From: Sinorhizobium meliloti
GTDB taxonomy: Bacteria > Pseudomonadota > Alphaproteobacteria > Rhizobiales > Rhizobiaceae
Reading direction: 5' to 3'
Assembly: GCF_035610345.1 (NCBI RefSeq)
Contig: NZ_CP141213.1
Location: 992,001 to 1,056,000, forward strand
DNA: 64,000 bases
In this document: positions 17,851 to 27,037 of the stretch, in pieces
Layout of the letters: each line of letters starts with the position of its first letter
Position numbering within the stretch: position 1 is the stretch's first letter
Notes under the pieces: model-generated
Told to the model about the DNA's origin: nothing
Database searches by the model: none
The model's input: only the letters and a program-made list of their open reading frames with translations
Translations under genes and position numbers: made by a program

Positions 17851-19062
17851 ATGCTGACCAAATCCAGCACCGAGCTTGTGCGTCAGCAGAACAGCGCCCT
17901 CGTTCTCTCGGCGCTCCGCCGCAAAGGATCACTCTCCCATACGGAGATTGCGGCACAGACGGGTCTTGCCTCGGCGACGATCTCCGTCATCACCGCTGAG
18001 TTGGAGCGGTCCGGGATCATCGCGAAGACCGAGCAGCACGTTCAGGTCGGCCGCGGCCGCCCGCGGGTTCTCTTCGAGCCGAGACGCGGCTGCGGTTACG
18101 TGATCATCGTGCGCATTTCCTCCGACGTCGTGCAATACTCGCTTGCGGACTATGGCGGCATCCTGCTCGACCGCTTCGAGGATCCGCGCAGCCACGACCT
18201 CCGCGGCACCGCCGTTTTCGGGGAGGTTCTGGCAGCAGCGCTCGAACGCCTGCTCGTCCGCTCGAATATATCGAAGGACGAGGTGCTCGCCATTTCGATC
18301 AGCAGCAAGGGGCTCGTGGCGGGTGACGGCGCGCGGCTCATCTGGTCGCCGGTTTTCGGCAGCGAGCAACTCGACTTCGTGGAACTGCTCCGGCCCGCCT
18401 GGCGCGCGAGGATCATGCTCAGCAACGAGTCGCTGCTGGTGGCGCACGCCCTCGCGGTAAGAGAAGAGGAAAGCGAGAGCGGCTTCCATGCGCTAGCGGC
18501 CGTTTCGCTCGGCCACAGCATCGGCCTCGGGCTTGCCAGAAGGGGCAGGTCCGGCGAGCTCGATGTCTCGGCGCCGAATTTCGGTCATATGCTGCATCAG
18601 CCGTCCGCGGGGCTTTGCCGCTGCGGCAGCTATGGCTGCATCGAGGCGGCAGCGGGCTTCTACGGGATACTGCGCACGGCCTTCGAGGTGCCCTCCGACA
18701 CCATACCGGCGAAGTTCGTTCCGCCTTCGGAGATGGACAAGATCGCCGCGAGCGCGCGCCAGGGGAACCGGATGGCCGGCTATGCCTTCCGCCAGGCCGG
18801 CTTGGCGCTCGGCAACGGCATTTCGCGGATGCTCAGTCTCTATAAGCCGATGCCGATCTTCGTGACGGGGCCGGGCACGCGCTATTTCGATCTTCTGGAG
18901 AAGGGACTGGAGGAGGGCCTCGCGCAATCACTGCAGGTCCGCCTGCAGGGCATGCCGCAGATAAGGGTGGTCCCGGACGAGCAGCGGCTCGTTTTCGACG
19001 GTCATATCGATCGGGCGCTCGGCGCGATCGACGGCGACATTGCAGCAGCAGGACATCCGTGA
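17851..19062 (+). CDS. ROK-family transcriptional repressor (XylR-like)
   Basis: A 403-residue ROK regulator. Residues 15-75 form a MarR-like winged helix (LSHTEIAAQTGLASATISVITAELERSG), and 85-400 the sugar-kinase-like ROK fold with the zinc motif CRCGSYGCIEAAA near 254-266. The classical ATP-binding motif DxGxT is absent (the corresponding region reads RISSDVVQYSLADYGG), so it should be a sugar sensor, not a kinase. It is divergent from xylFHG, which it probably represses in the absence of the sugar through the palindrome at 17559. ATG 17851 follows TAAGGGTAA. Confidence 0.92.
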   Translation: MLTKSSTELVRQQNSALVLSALRRKGSLSHTEIAAQTGLASATISVITAELERSGIIAKTEQHVQVGRGRPRVLFEPRRGCGYVIIVRISSDVVQYSLADYGGILLDRFEDPRSHDLRGTAVFGEVLAAALERLLVRSNISKDEVLAISISSKGLVAGDGARLIWSPVFGSEQLDFVELLRPAWRARIMLSNESLLVAHALAVREEESESGFHALAAVSLGHSIGLGLARRGRSGELDVSAPNFGHMLHQPSAGLCRCGSYGCIEAAAGFYGILRTAFEVPSDTIPAKFVPPSEMDKIAASARQGNRMAGYAFRQAGLALGNGISRMLSLYKPMPIFVTGPGTRYFDLLEKGLEEGLAQSLQVRLQGMPQIRVVPDEQRLVFDGHIDRALGAIDGDIAAAGHP

Positions 19063-19181
19063 GGCGGCGGGTCTGTCGGGTCGGCACCGCAGAGTTCCGG
19101 CAGACGCGAGTGCTGCGCAGTCTTCAATTTACGGTTATTTAGAGTCTCGTTGCCAAGCTGTCTTCGGCTTGGGGGACGGCG

Positions 19182-21547
19182 ATGTTTTCAGTGATTGCAT
19201 GCATACGCGATGATCATGACTGGCGCCTGATCGTGGTGGCGACGGTCGTCTGTCTGGCCGGCAGCGTCGCGACGATGCTGCTTCTCGAGCGCGCCCGGCG
19301 CAGCGCAGGCAGTCAGCGGCGCCTCTGGATTGCAGTCTGCGCCTTTGCCTGCGGCATCGGCGTATGGTCGACGCATTTCATCGCGATGCTCGCCTATGAC
19401 GGGGGAATCCCCATCGCCTACGGGGCCGGAGGCACGAGCTTTTCCATCGCGGTTGCGATCGCGGCGTCCTGGATTGCCTTCTCGGTCGGCCTGGCCGGAG
19501 GCTCCCGCCATGCTCCGGCCGTGGGCGGTTTGCTGCTCGGGCTCGGAATCGCCGCCATGCACGTGACCGGCATGCGTGCCATAGAGGTGCAGGGACGGGT
19601 CGCATTCGATCCGGAAACGAGTTTCGCCGCCGTTCTTCTCGGCACGTCGATCGCCGCGCTCGCCTTGCATTCGTTCCAGGCACTGCGCGGCGTGCGCGGG
19701 CTCGCCGCATCCATCCTGCTCCTGGTGGTGGCGATATGCGCCCTGCACTTCACGTCGATGAGCGGCGTCGTCCTGATCCCCGACCCGAGCGTCGCGGCAA
19801 CGGACGTCTTCGATCCGTTCTGGCTCGCGGGGGGCGTCATCGCCGCATCAACCACGCTCATTCTTACGGCCTTCGGCGCTCTCTTCGTCGACAGGCACCT
19901 GACGGACCTCAAGGGGCTCGCCAACGCCTCGCTGGAGGGCATGGTGATCCTTCGCGGCGGCGAGGTCATCGAAGTCAACGAACGGTTCGTCACTCTCTGT
20001 GGTCGAAAAAGTCCGCCGAGCTCATCGGCAGGCAGCGGCGGGAGCTGTTCGCCGATGCGCCCGGAAGACGGAGCGCGCAAGACTTTGGGGCCGGAGAGGG
20101 GGCAAGCGAGGGAGAGCTCCTTCACGCGGACGGCGGATACGTGCCCGTCGAAAGGGTCTGCCGAACGATCGAATACAAGGGCCGGCAATGCGACGTGATC
20201 TTCGTGCGGGATCTGACGGCGCGCAAGGATGCCGAACGGACGATCGAACACCTCGCTCACCACGATGCGCTGACGGATCTTTCCAATCGAAGCTCCTTTG
20301 ACCACCGCCTGAAACAGGCCCTGGCCGCCGCCGTCCACCACAATGAAGCGCTGGCGGTCCTGTGTCTCGACCTCGATCGCTTCAAGGCCGTGAACGACAT
20401 TTTCGGCCACGGGGAAGGCGATCGTATCCTCAGGAAGGTGGCCGATATCCTCCGGGCGGCGGCAGGAGAGGCCGACACGATCGCGCGACTGGGCGGCGAC
20501 GAGTTCGCGATCGTCCAGAGCGGAGCGGCGCAGCCGGAGGCCGCGCGACTCTTGGCGGACCGTATCCTCAAGCTCTTTTCGGAAGAGATGGATACGCGGC
20601 GCGATCCGATGGCGGTCGGGGTCAGCATCGGCGTCGCGATCTGTCCGGGCGACGGCACCACCGCGGAGCGGCTCTACGGCAATGCCGATACAGCGCTTTA
20701 TCGGGCGAAGCAGACCGGCAAGGGCATCGCCTGCTTCTTCGACGCCGAAATGGACGAAGCCGTGCGCACGCGCCGGCAAATCGAGAACGATTTGAGGCAT
20801 GCGGTCGTCAGGCGGCAGCTCTTCCTCGAATATCAGCCGCTTGTCGATGTGCGGGATGACCGGATCGTCGGTTACGAGGCGCTGTTGCGCTGGCGCCATC
20901 CCGATCGCGGTCTCGTCGGCCCGAATGTGTTCATTCCGATTGCCGAAGAGAGCGGCTCGATCATTCAGATCGGCGAATGGGTGCTGGAAGAGGCCTGCAT
21001 GGAGGCGGTGCGCTGGCACCAGCGGCTGCCGGTCTCGGTCAATGTCTCACCGGTGCAATTCCTCCTCCCGAACCTTTTCGACCGGATCGAATCCACACTG
21101 CTGCGGACGGGGCTGGAGCCGAGGCGGCTCGAACTGGAAATCACCGAAGCCGCGCTGATGCATAACCGCGACGACGTCCTCGCAACTCTCGTCCGGCTGC
21201 GCCTCCTTGGCGTCAGGATCGTGATGGACGACTTCGGCACCGGGCACTCCTCGCTCAGCAATCTCCAGACGTTTCCATTCGACAAGCTCAAGATCGACTG
21301 CAGCTTCACCGCCTCGCTCGACAAGGACCCGGCAGCCCATGCCATAGTCCGCGCGATCATCGCGCTCGGCCACAGCCTCAACCTTCCGGTCGTCACCGAA
21401 GGCGTCGAAACGGAGCGGCAGAGACAGATCATCGTCGACGAGGGTTGTCGGCATATCCAGGGCTTTCTGACCGGCCGCCCCGGGCTGGCACCGAGCGTGG
21501 ACGCGGCCTCATCATCCTCCACGGTGCCGCATCGGATGGGAGCCTGA
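19182..21547 (+). pseudogene. MHYT-PAS-GGDEF-EAL cyclic-di-GMP protein split by a -1 frameshift
   Basis: ATG 19182 opens an MHYT sensor: about seven hydrophobic helices with the motifs THFIAML, MHVTGM and LHFTSM, then a PAS domain starting LANASLEGMVIL. At 20004 the frame reads CGA AAA AGT and soon degenerates. The natural continuation, KSAELIGRQRRELFADAP, is in the -1 frame and runs without a stop to 21547, with LTARKDAERTIEHLAHHDALTDL, an intact GGDEFAIV and an EAL domain (YEALLRW, DDFGTGHSS). A sixth A in the A5 run at 20006-20010 would restore one protein of about 788 residues. All catalytic motifs are intact, so the break is recent, an assembly error or a slippage site. If made, it would be a bifunctional or single-activity c-di-GMP enzyme. 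Confidence 0.85.
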
Positions 21548-21566
21548 AGCGCGATGAGACGAAAAA

Positions 21567-21587
21567 AGGCCGGGCACTGCCCGGCCT
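21567..21587. terminator. Bidirectional terminator
   Basis: AGGCCGGGCA (21567-21576) pairs with TGCCCGGCCT (21578-21587). It is preceded by an A-run and followed by TGTCTTTT, so it can end transcription both from the GGDEF-EAL gene and from idhA, which converge here. Confidence 0.9.
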
Positions 21588-21612
21588 GTCTTTTCAATAG
21601 GGCGGCAGGTCG

Positions 21613-22605
21613 TCAGGCGATGCTGATCTGGCGCTTTTCCTCAACGGAGCGGACCGCCGCATCGGCGAGCGCCAGCGCGGCAAGGCCGTCCTTGCCCGAC
21701 GGGGCGATCTCGGCGCCTTTTTCTATTGCGGCGATGAAGCTTTCGATCTCGTTGGCGTAGGCTTCCGTGTAGCGCGTCATGAAGAAATCGTGCAGCGGTG
21801 GGCGCGTGTAGCCTTCGCCGGTCGCGATCTCGATCGAAACGGGGCGCTGGTTTTCAGCAGCGACGGCGCCCTTGGAGCCGTGAACCTCGATACGCTGGTC
21901 GTAACCATAGGTGGCGCGGCGCGAGTTCGAGATGATCGCCTGCTTGCCGGATGCCGTCTGCAGGATGACCGAGACGCTGTCATAGTCGCCGGCTTCGCCG
22001 ATCGCCTTGTCGACGAGCACGGCCGCAGTCGCGGTGACGGAAACGGGCTCCTCGCCCAGCAGAAAACGCGCCATGTCGAAATCATGGATCGTCATGTCCC
22101 GGAAGATCCCGCCCGAACGCTTGATGTAGTCGACCGGCGGCGCACCGGGATCGCGCGAGGTGATCGTCACCATCTCGACCTCGCCGATGCGCCCGTCGTC
22201 GATCGCCTTGCGTACGGCCATGAAATGCGGGTCGAAACGACGGTTGAAGCCGACCATCAGCTTGGCCTTGGTCTCGGATACGACCTTCAGGCAGCCCCTG
22301 ACGCGCTCGACGTCGAGATCGATCGGCTTCTCGCAGAAGATTGCCTTGCCGGCACGGGCGAAGCGCTCGATCAGATCGGCATGGGTATCCGTCGGCGTGC
22401 AGATCACCACGGCGTCGATGTCGCCGGCGAGTTCGATCGCATCGATCGTCCGGACTTCGCAGCCATAGGCGCCGGCGATCGCTTCCGCGGCGGCCGGAAA
22501 GGCATCCGCCACCGCGACGAGGCGGGCATCGGCATTGCCGCTGACGGCTTTCGCATGAACCTTGCCGATACGCCCGGCGCCCAGAAGACCAAATCTCACT
22601 GTCAT
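21613..22605 (-). CDS. idhA: Inositol 2-dehydrogenase
   Basis: A 330-residue Gfo/Idh/MocA oxidoreductase, NAD-dependent myo-inositol 2-dehydrogenase, the first step of inositol catabolism. The Rossmann fold starts VRFGLLGAGRIGKVHA; the catalytic Lys is in AIFCEKPIDLD and the helix DMTIHDFDMARFLLG carries the active Asp/His. The length and sequence agree very closely with what I know of S. meliloti idhA. Start ATG 22605 follows the only plausible site; the frame is open to 22716 without one. The other iol genes are not in the window; in Sinorhizobium idhA is also a stand-alone gene. Confidence 0.95.
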   Translation of the reverse strand: MTVRFGLLGAGRIGKVHAKAVSGNADARLVAVADAFPAAAEAIAGAYGCEVRTIDAIELAGDIDAVVICTPTDTHADLIERFARAGKAIFCEKPIDLDVERVRGCLKVVSETKAKLMVGFNRRFDPHFMAVRKAIDDGRIGEVEMVTITSRDPGAPPVDYIKRSGGIFRDMTIHDFDMARFLLGEEPVSVTATAAVLVDKAIGEAGDYDSVSVILQTASGKQAIISNSRRATYGYDQRIEVHGSKGAVAAENQRPVSIEIATGEGYTRPPLHDFFMTRYTEAYANEIESFIAAIEKGAEIAPSGKDGLAALALADAAVRSVEEKRQISIA

Positions 22606-22729
22606 CACTGTCGTCCTTGAATTCCGGTGCGCGACCGGGTTGGCACACGATGATTGACGCTCATCGCGCAAAGGCGTCGCGGGCCATCCGCGGAGGAACT
22701 GGAATGAAACGGCCAATTATTGCATATGC

Positions 22730-22743
22730 AGAATATTTATTCC
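22730..22743 (-). promoter_or_regulatory. IolR-like half-conserved site upstream of idhA
   Basis: On the minus strand GGAA-N6-TTCT (22743-22730), one base off the GGAA-N6-TTCC motif described for the repressor IolR of S. meliloti, lies about 125 bp upstream of the idhA start in an A/T-rich patch. Suggestive only. Confidence 0.35.
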
Positions 22744-22887
22744 AATCGGCTTGGCGCCGTCAAGTATCAACCGCGGTCGGTTCACCGGTCCGTCCCCAAA
22801 TCCTCGCCCCGGCCCTGATCGAGCAAAAGAGGCGCGGCCGGGAGAGGCCGGCTTTTGGCGATTACGGGCGGCCCGTTGCCGAGCCGC

Positions 22888-23295
22888 TCACGCCGGTGTC
22901 TCCCAAGGATTGATCAGTGACGCGCCCGTGTCTTCAAAATCCTTGACGTTGCGCGTGACGAGGATCAGATCGTGGACGATCGCGGTCGCGGCGAGGAGCC
23001 CGTCAATATCGCCACGCGACCGAATCGTGGCGATGCGGCCCCATTCGACGGCGATCTGGTCGGTCACCGGAAGGATGCGGTCGCCATGGTCGTGGCGCAG
23101 CTTGCGCAGCCATTCGGTGAGGTGAGCGGCAGCCTTCGGATCCGACTTCTGTTTCAGTGCGATGCCGCGCATGATCTCGCCAAGGGTCAGTGCACTCAGA
23201 TGGATGCTGAGCGGATCGACGGAACGCAACCAGGACAGCGCCTGAGGCGTGCCGCGTCGCGCCTCCGAAACGATGTTGGTGTCAACCAGATACAT
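22888..23295 (-). CDS. vapC: PIN-domain ribonuclease toxin (VapC family)
   Basis: A 135-residue PIN toxin. The metal-binding acidic residues fit: D5 in YLVDTNIVSE, E40 in LGEIMRGI, D98 in GDIDGLLAA and D119 in TRNVKDFE. VapC toxins cleave RNA, often initiator tRNA. Its ATG at 23295 overlaps the antitoxin stop as TGATG, giving a translationally coupled pair. The gene ends 283 bp from idhA. All active-site positions are intact, so the toxin should be functional. Confidence 0.93.
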   Translation of the reverse strand: MYLVDTNIVSEARRGTPQALSWLRSVDPLSIHLSALTLGEIMRGIALKQKSDPKAAAHLTEWLRKLRHDHGDRILPVTDQIAVEWGRIATIRSRGDIDGLLAATAIVHDLILVTRNVKDFEDTGASLINPWETPA

Positions 23296-23549
23296 CAGAA
23301 GGCCACGCCGCGACTCGGCGTTTTGGCGCGCGCTTCGATGGCATCGGCGAGCTCATCGTCCCAAGGGGGACCGCCAAGCAGATCGTCGACCAGGGTCGGC
23401 CGGCCGGCGCGCAGAGCGTCATAGTCGCGGGCGGACAGCACCACGGCCGTGCGCTCGCCACGCAGCGTGACGATCTGCGGCCCTTCGTTGCGCGCCTTCT
23501 GCACCACTTTCGAGAAGTGGTTCTTCGCGTCCTGCAGCTGCCAATCCAT
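23295..23549 (-). CDS. Phd/YefM-type antitoxin
   Basis: An 84-residue antitoxin. The N-terminal Phd fold (WQLQDAKNHFSKVVQKARNEGPQIVTLRGERTAVVLSARDYDAL) binds DNA, and the C-terminal acidic/Pro-rich part (GGPPWDDELADAIEAR) would cover the toxin. It precedes vapC with a one-base overlap. It is probably autoregulated through the inverted repeat at 23566. Confidence 0.93.
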   Translation of the reverse strand: MDWQLQDAKNHFSKVVQKARNEGPQIVTLRGERTAVVLSARDYDALRAGRPTLVDDLLGGPPWDDELADAIEARAKTPSRGVAF

Positions 23550-23565
23550 TATTTTGCTCCAACCT

Positions 23566-23582
23566 AGCTAGCCTGTCTAGCT
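23566..23582 (-). promoter_or_regulatory. Inverted repeat operator of the toxin-antitoxin pair
   Basis: AGCTAG (23566-23571) and CTAGCT (23577-23582) flank five bases, centred 25 bp upstream of the antitoxin ATG. Phd-type antitoxins repress their own promoter through such dyads; the assignment is by position. Confidence 0.6.
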
Positions 23583-23762
23583 TATAAGCCTGTTTGCCAA
23601 CGATTTGAAGTGCCGCTCTGTTGCGAGCAGCGGAAATGCGGAAACCGTCCGCTTCGTTCTGCGCCGCGAACGGCAGACCTCTGCGCGCTTTTGCTGCATT
23701 TGCTCTCATTGCGGAAATGTGCAGTAGATGAATTCGATATAAAGTCTCCCAGAGGAACCAGG

Positions 23763-24005
23763 ATGATCAAATTCATCGATCCGGATCACCCCTTCTATCG
23801 TCCCTTGTGGATCCGGCTGCTGATCATCGTGTTCTGCGCCGTGTGGACGGCGGTGGAATTCTACGGCGGGCAGGTGATGTGGGGAACGATCTTTATGGTC
23901 GTGACCGCCTATGCGGGCGCGTCCCTTCTCCTCTTTTACCGGCCGAAGGAGGAGAGCCAGAGCAAAGGCGAAGCCGCCGGCGACACCACCGACGGAACGA
24001 ACTGA
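23763..24005 (+). CDS. Small two-helix membrane protein
   Basis: An 80-residue protein with hydrophobic segments at about 17-33 (LWIRLLIIVFCAVWTAV) and 39-59 (MWGTIFMVVTAYAGASLLLFY) and a polar C-terminal tail (PKEESQSKGEAA). ATG 23763 follows AGAGGAACC. It resembles short conserved rhizobial inner-membrane proteins beginning IDPDHPFYRPLWIR, for which no function is known to me. It converges with the J-domain-like gene, with stops three bases apart. Confidence 0.8.
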   Translation: MIKFIDPDHPFYRPLWIRLLIIVFCAVWTAVEFYGGQVMWGTIFMVVTAYAGASLLLFYRPKEESQSKGEAAGDTTDGTN

Positions 24006-24008
24006 CGC

Positions 24009-24461
24009 TTATCCAGTTACCTTCCGCCCTTCGATCCGCCTCAAAGCCTCGTCGATGAGCATGTTAGCAAGCTTCATGCGCAAGGTCGCATTGAGCCGCG
24101 CTTCCACCGGCAGCCTGTCGGGATGATTCGCCGCGGCGAAACGCCTCCGCTTGGCGGCGAGCGTCAGCGCGGTTTCCGTTTCGCCCAGCGAGAGCTCGGA
24201 GGCGACCTCCGCAAGGCCTGTGCGCTTCAGATGATCGGGCATGGAGAACGGTTCGGATCGTTCCTCCGCCGCCACTGCGCGATAGGCCTGCTCCACCGCG
24301 CTGCGGGATGCCCAGGTGTGGGCCGCGTTTTCGGCAACGAAGCCCGGCGCCGCGCCGATGGCGGTGCCCCGCCATCCGTCGCTGGCCTCGTGCGACAGCC
24401 CGTCGTCCTGCTCGGCCTTGAGGCGCTCGAGCACCGAGTGGAATACCGACATGCCGAACAT
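24009..24461 (-). CDS. J-domain-like protein (C-terminal HPD)
   Basis: A 150-residue protein whose last 60 residues look like helices II and III of a DnaJ J-domain: AAKRRRFAAANHPDRLP carries the HPD tripeptide that activates DnaK, and ARLNATLRMKLANMLIDEAL follows as helix III. The N-terminal 80 residues are rich in Ala and Glu and not recognised. The J-domain is at the C-terminus, unlike DnaJ or CbpA. Start ATG 24461 follows GGAGAG. A partner or client cannot be predicted. Confidence 0.7.
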   Translation of the reverse strand: MFGMSVFHSVLERLKAEQDDGLSHEASDGWRGTAIGAAPGFVAENAAHTWASRSAVEQAYRAVAAEERSEPFSMPDHLKRTGLAEVASELSLGETETALTLAAKRRRFAAANHPDRLPVEARLNATLRMKLANMLIDEALRRIEGRKVTG

Positions 24462-24525
24462 CAAGTCTCTCCGGGCAGGCACTGAGTTGGCCGGAGCTTG
24501 CGATATCAAGATTATGCGGACCTGA

Positions 24526-25506
24526 TCACGCCCTGCTCTGCTTCAGGATCAGATCGTAAAGCAGCTTTGCGCTCGGGGGGAGGGCCCGGCCTTCGGCGGT
24601 GATCAGCCCATAGGGTTTGATGCGGATCGCAAATTCGGTCGGCAAAATCCGGATCTCGCCGGCTTCCGTGCCGTTGCCCGCGACCAGCCTGGCGACGTCG
24701 AGCGCAACGGGAGCGATCGCATTGGTGTTCCGCACGATCGACAGCGTCAGGATGGTCGATGAAGTATTGATGACCGTCGCCGGAAGCCGGACGCCGGCGG
24801 AAGCGAAACTGTCTTCGACCGCGCGTCGAAGCAGTGTACCGGGCGGCTGGAACACCCAGTCGTAGCCCGGGAGGTCGTGGGCGCTGGCTGACGCCTTGTC
24901 CAACAGCGGGTGGCCCTCCCGGACGATGAGGCAGACCTCCTCGAAACCGATTTCGACCAGGTTGAACAGCCGCGGATTGAGGTCGTCGGGGATCCGCCCG
25001 ACGATGAAATCGTGCCGCGCCGCCAGAAGCTCCCGCGTCAGCACGTTGCTGTTGTCGATCTGAACGTTGATCTCGATGCCGGGATAGGCCGTCGACACCT
25101 GGCGGATCGCCGGCACTGCGAGATTGAGCCCCGGGCCGGTGACCGATCCGAGCGAAACCGACCCGCCGCTGCCGGTCTTCAGCTCGTTGATCTCGCGCGC
25201 AGCCTCGCGCAACTCGAGGAAGATGGTGCGGGCCCGGCGTGCCAGGGCCTCGCCGTAGCGGGTCAGTTCGACTCCGCGCGCCACGCGCTCGCATATCGGC
25301 GCCTTCACGATCGCTTCGATCTCCGCGAGCATGCGTGAGGCTGCCGGCTGCGAAATCCCAAGCGAGTCGGCCGCGGCGCTGATGCGCCGATGGTCGTCGA
25401 TCGCCAGGATGAGCCGCAAGTGGTTGATCTTCAAGCCGGAGCGGAAAAGCCCCGTCTCCAGCAGTTCTCCCGTAAGCCCGGCTGCATTCTGCCTGCCATC
25501 GAGCAT
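24526..25506 (-). CDS. gbpR: LysR-family regulator GbpR
   Basis: A 326-residue LysR regulator divergent from chvE, the same arrangement as Agrobacterium gbpR, which activates chvE in response to L-arabinose, D-galactose and D-fucose. The helix-turn-helix is at about 35-75 (LRLILAIDDHRRISAAADSL, SQPAASRMLAEIE). The GalR/GbpR-like effector domain follows. The N-terminal extension of about 30 residues before the HTH is typical of this group. Start ATG 25506 has GGAA nine bases upstream; the TTG at 25536 has none. Name rests on position and sequence pattern. Confidence 0.85.
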   Translation of the reverse strand: MLDGRQNAAGLTGELLETGLFRSGLKINHLRLILAIDDHRRISAAADSLGISQPAASRMLAEIEAIVKAPICERVARGVELTRYGEALARRARTIFLELREAAREINELKTGSGGSVSLGSVTGPGLNLAVPAIRQVSTAYPGIEINVQIDNSNVLTRELLAARHDFIVGRIPDDLNPRLFNLVEIGFEEVCLIVREGHPLLDKASASAHDLPGYDWVFQPPGTLLRRAVEDSFASAGVRLPATVINTSSTILTLSIVRNTNAIAPVALDVARLVAGNGTEAGEIRILPTEFAIRIKPYGLITAEGRALPPSAKLLYDLILKQSRA

Positions 25507-25553
25507 CGCATTGAGTTCCGTTTTCAAGAGTTTCAAAAATCACACTCTTTTAG

Positions 25554-25602
25554 AGCGATATATCAATTTTGGTATGCATGCAAAGCGATATTGTATTTGA
25601 CA
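25554..25602. promoter_or_regulatory. gbpR-chvE intergenic control region
   Basis: Two direct copies of AGCGATAT (25554-25561 and 25584-25591) lie 30 bp apart, close to three helical turns, with an A/T-rich dyad ATATCAATTTTGGTAT between them and a TTGACA at 25597-25602. This is where a LysR activator would bind for chvE. The -10 box is not clear. Confidence 0.5.
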
Positions 25603-25778
25603 GTTATGGCAATTGATTCCAGTTTCCCAGCATATGCGCCAGCGCATGCGGGAGTATGATAAGACGGGGAGGGCTTCCTTTATCTTGAACCACCGCCGGG
25701 GGTCACGCTCGCGACGGTGGTCGCTGCGCATAGACGGAGGCCCCGTGCCTGCCGGTTCAACACTCAGGGAGAGATCTG

Positions 25779-26846
25779 ATGAAATTCTTTACTTCGCTTC
25801 TCGCGGCTGCGGCGATCACGGTCGCCGGCTTCGCCGCGCCGGCAGTCGCCCAGGAAAAGGGCATGGTCGGCATCTCCATGCCGACCAAGACGTCGACGCG
25901 CTGGATCTCCGACGGCGAGACCATGGAGAAGCTGTTCAAGGAAGCCGGCTATACGCCGGACCTGCAGTTCGCCGACGATGACATTCCGAACCAGTTGGCG
26001 CAAATCGAGAACATGGTGACCAAGGGCGCGAAGGTTCTCGTCATTGGCGCCATCGACGGCACGACGCTCTCCGACATCCTGCAGAAGGCGGCCGATGCCG
26101 GCGTCAAGGTCATCGCCTATGACCGCCTGATCCGCGATTCCGGCAATGTCGACTATTACGCCACCTTCGACAACTTCCAGGTCGGCGTGCTGCAGGCGAC
26201 CTCGCTCGTCGAAGGCCTGAAACTCGACAGTGCCACCGAGCCGAAGAACATCGAACTTTTCGGCGGCTCGCCGGACGACAACAACGCCTTCTTCTTCTAC
26301 GACGGGGCGATGTCCGTTCTGCAGCCTCTGATCGACAGCGGCAAGATCGTCGTCAAGTCCGGCCAGATGGGCATGGACCAGGTCGGCACGCTGCGCTGGG
26401 ATGGCGCCGTGGCCCAGGCCCGCATGGAAAATCTTCTGTCGTCCGCCTATACGGACGCGAAGGTCGATGGCGTTCTGTCGCCCTATGACGGTCTGTCGAT
26501 CGGCATCATTTCGGCTCTGAAGGGCGTCGGTTACGGCTCCGGCGACATGCCGATGCCGATCGTCACCGGTCAGGACGCCGAACTGCCGTCGGTCAAGTCG
26601 ATCCTCGCCGGCGAACAGTATTCCACGGTCTTCAAGGACACCCGTGAACTCGCCAAGGTCACCGTCAACATGGTCAACGCGATCATGGATGGCAAGGAGC
26701 CGGAGGTCAACGACACGAAGACCTACGAAAACGGCGTCAAGGTCGTTCCGTCCTATCTCCTGAAGCCCGTTTCCGTCGACAAGTCCAATGCCAAGGAGGT
26801 TCTCGTCGGTTCCGGCTACTACACGGAAGATCAGCTCAACAACTGA
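25779..26846 (+). CDS. chvE: Multiple monosaccharide-binding periplasmic protein ChvE
   Basis: A 355-residue periplasmic sugar-binding protein. Signal peptide [24 protein letters not shown], mature start [19 protein letters not shown]. ChvE in Agrobacterium binds arabinose, galactose, glucose and acidic sugars; it feeds the GguAB transporter and works with the VirA sensor in that species. Here no VirA exists in the window, so the uptake role is the likely one. The closing [18 protein letters not shown] fits the family. Start 25779 follows GGGAGAG. A 12-bp stem-loop separates it from gguA. Confidence 0.95.
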   Translation: MKFFTSLLAAAAITVAGFAAPAVAQEKGMVGISMPTKTSTRWISDGETMEKLFKEAGYTPDLQFADDDIPNQLAQIENMVTKGAKVLVIGAIDGTTLSDILQKAADAGVKVIAYDRLIRDSGNVDYYATFDNFQVGVLQATSLVEGLKLDSATEPKNIELFGGSPDDNNAFFFYDGAMSVLQPLIDSGKIVVKSGQMGMDQVGTLRWDGAVAQARMENLLSSAYTDAKVDGVLSPYDGLSIGIISALKGVGYGSGDMPMPIVTGQDAELPSVKSILAGEQYSTVFKDTRELAKVTVNMVNAIMDGKEPEVNDTKTYENGVKVVPSYLLKPVSVDKSNAKEVLVGSGYYTEDQLNN

Positions 26847-26859
26847 TGCGGCGAACCGG

Positions 26860-26888
26860 GAGGGTGCGCGACACGCTCGCGCACCCTC
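26860..26888 (+). terminator. chvE-gguA intercistronic stem-loop
   Basis: GAGGGTGCGCGA (26860-26871) is perfectly complementary to 26877-26888 with a five-base loop, right after the chvE stop. As with the xylF-xylH hairpin, it would stabilise the binding-protein message and limit read-through into gguA. Confidence 0.8.
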
Positions 26889-27037
26889 TTAATCCAGGCG
26901 GCATGCGTCTCGTCGCAATGTCGCTGTAGCACTTTGGCCCGCCGCGTGGTTTTATTTCGTATCGGAGCCGGTCGAAAGAACCGCGCAGCACGGGAGAGCG
27001 CCTGCAGTCTCTCCGACTGCAGCTGGAATGGCTGAGT

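Noticed and set aside
18150..18521. Antisense ORFs over the ROK gene
   Set aside because: Shadow frames; the ROK gene is well supported by its HTH and zinc motif.
19418..21019. A 533-codon antisense frame over the GGDEF-EAL gene
   Set aside because: No domain; shadow of the GGDEF/MHYT coding strand.
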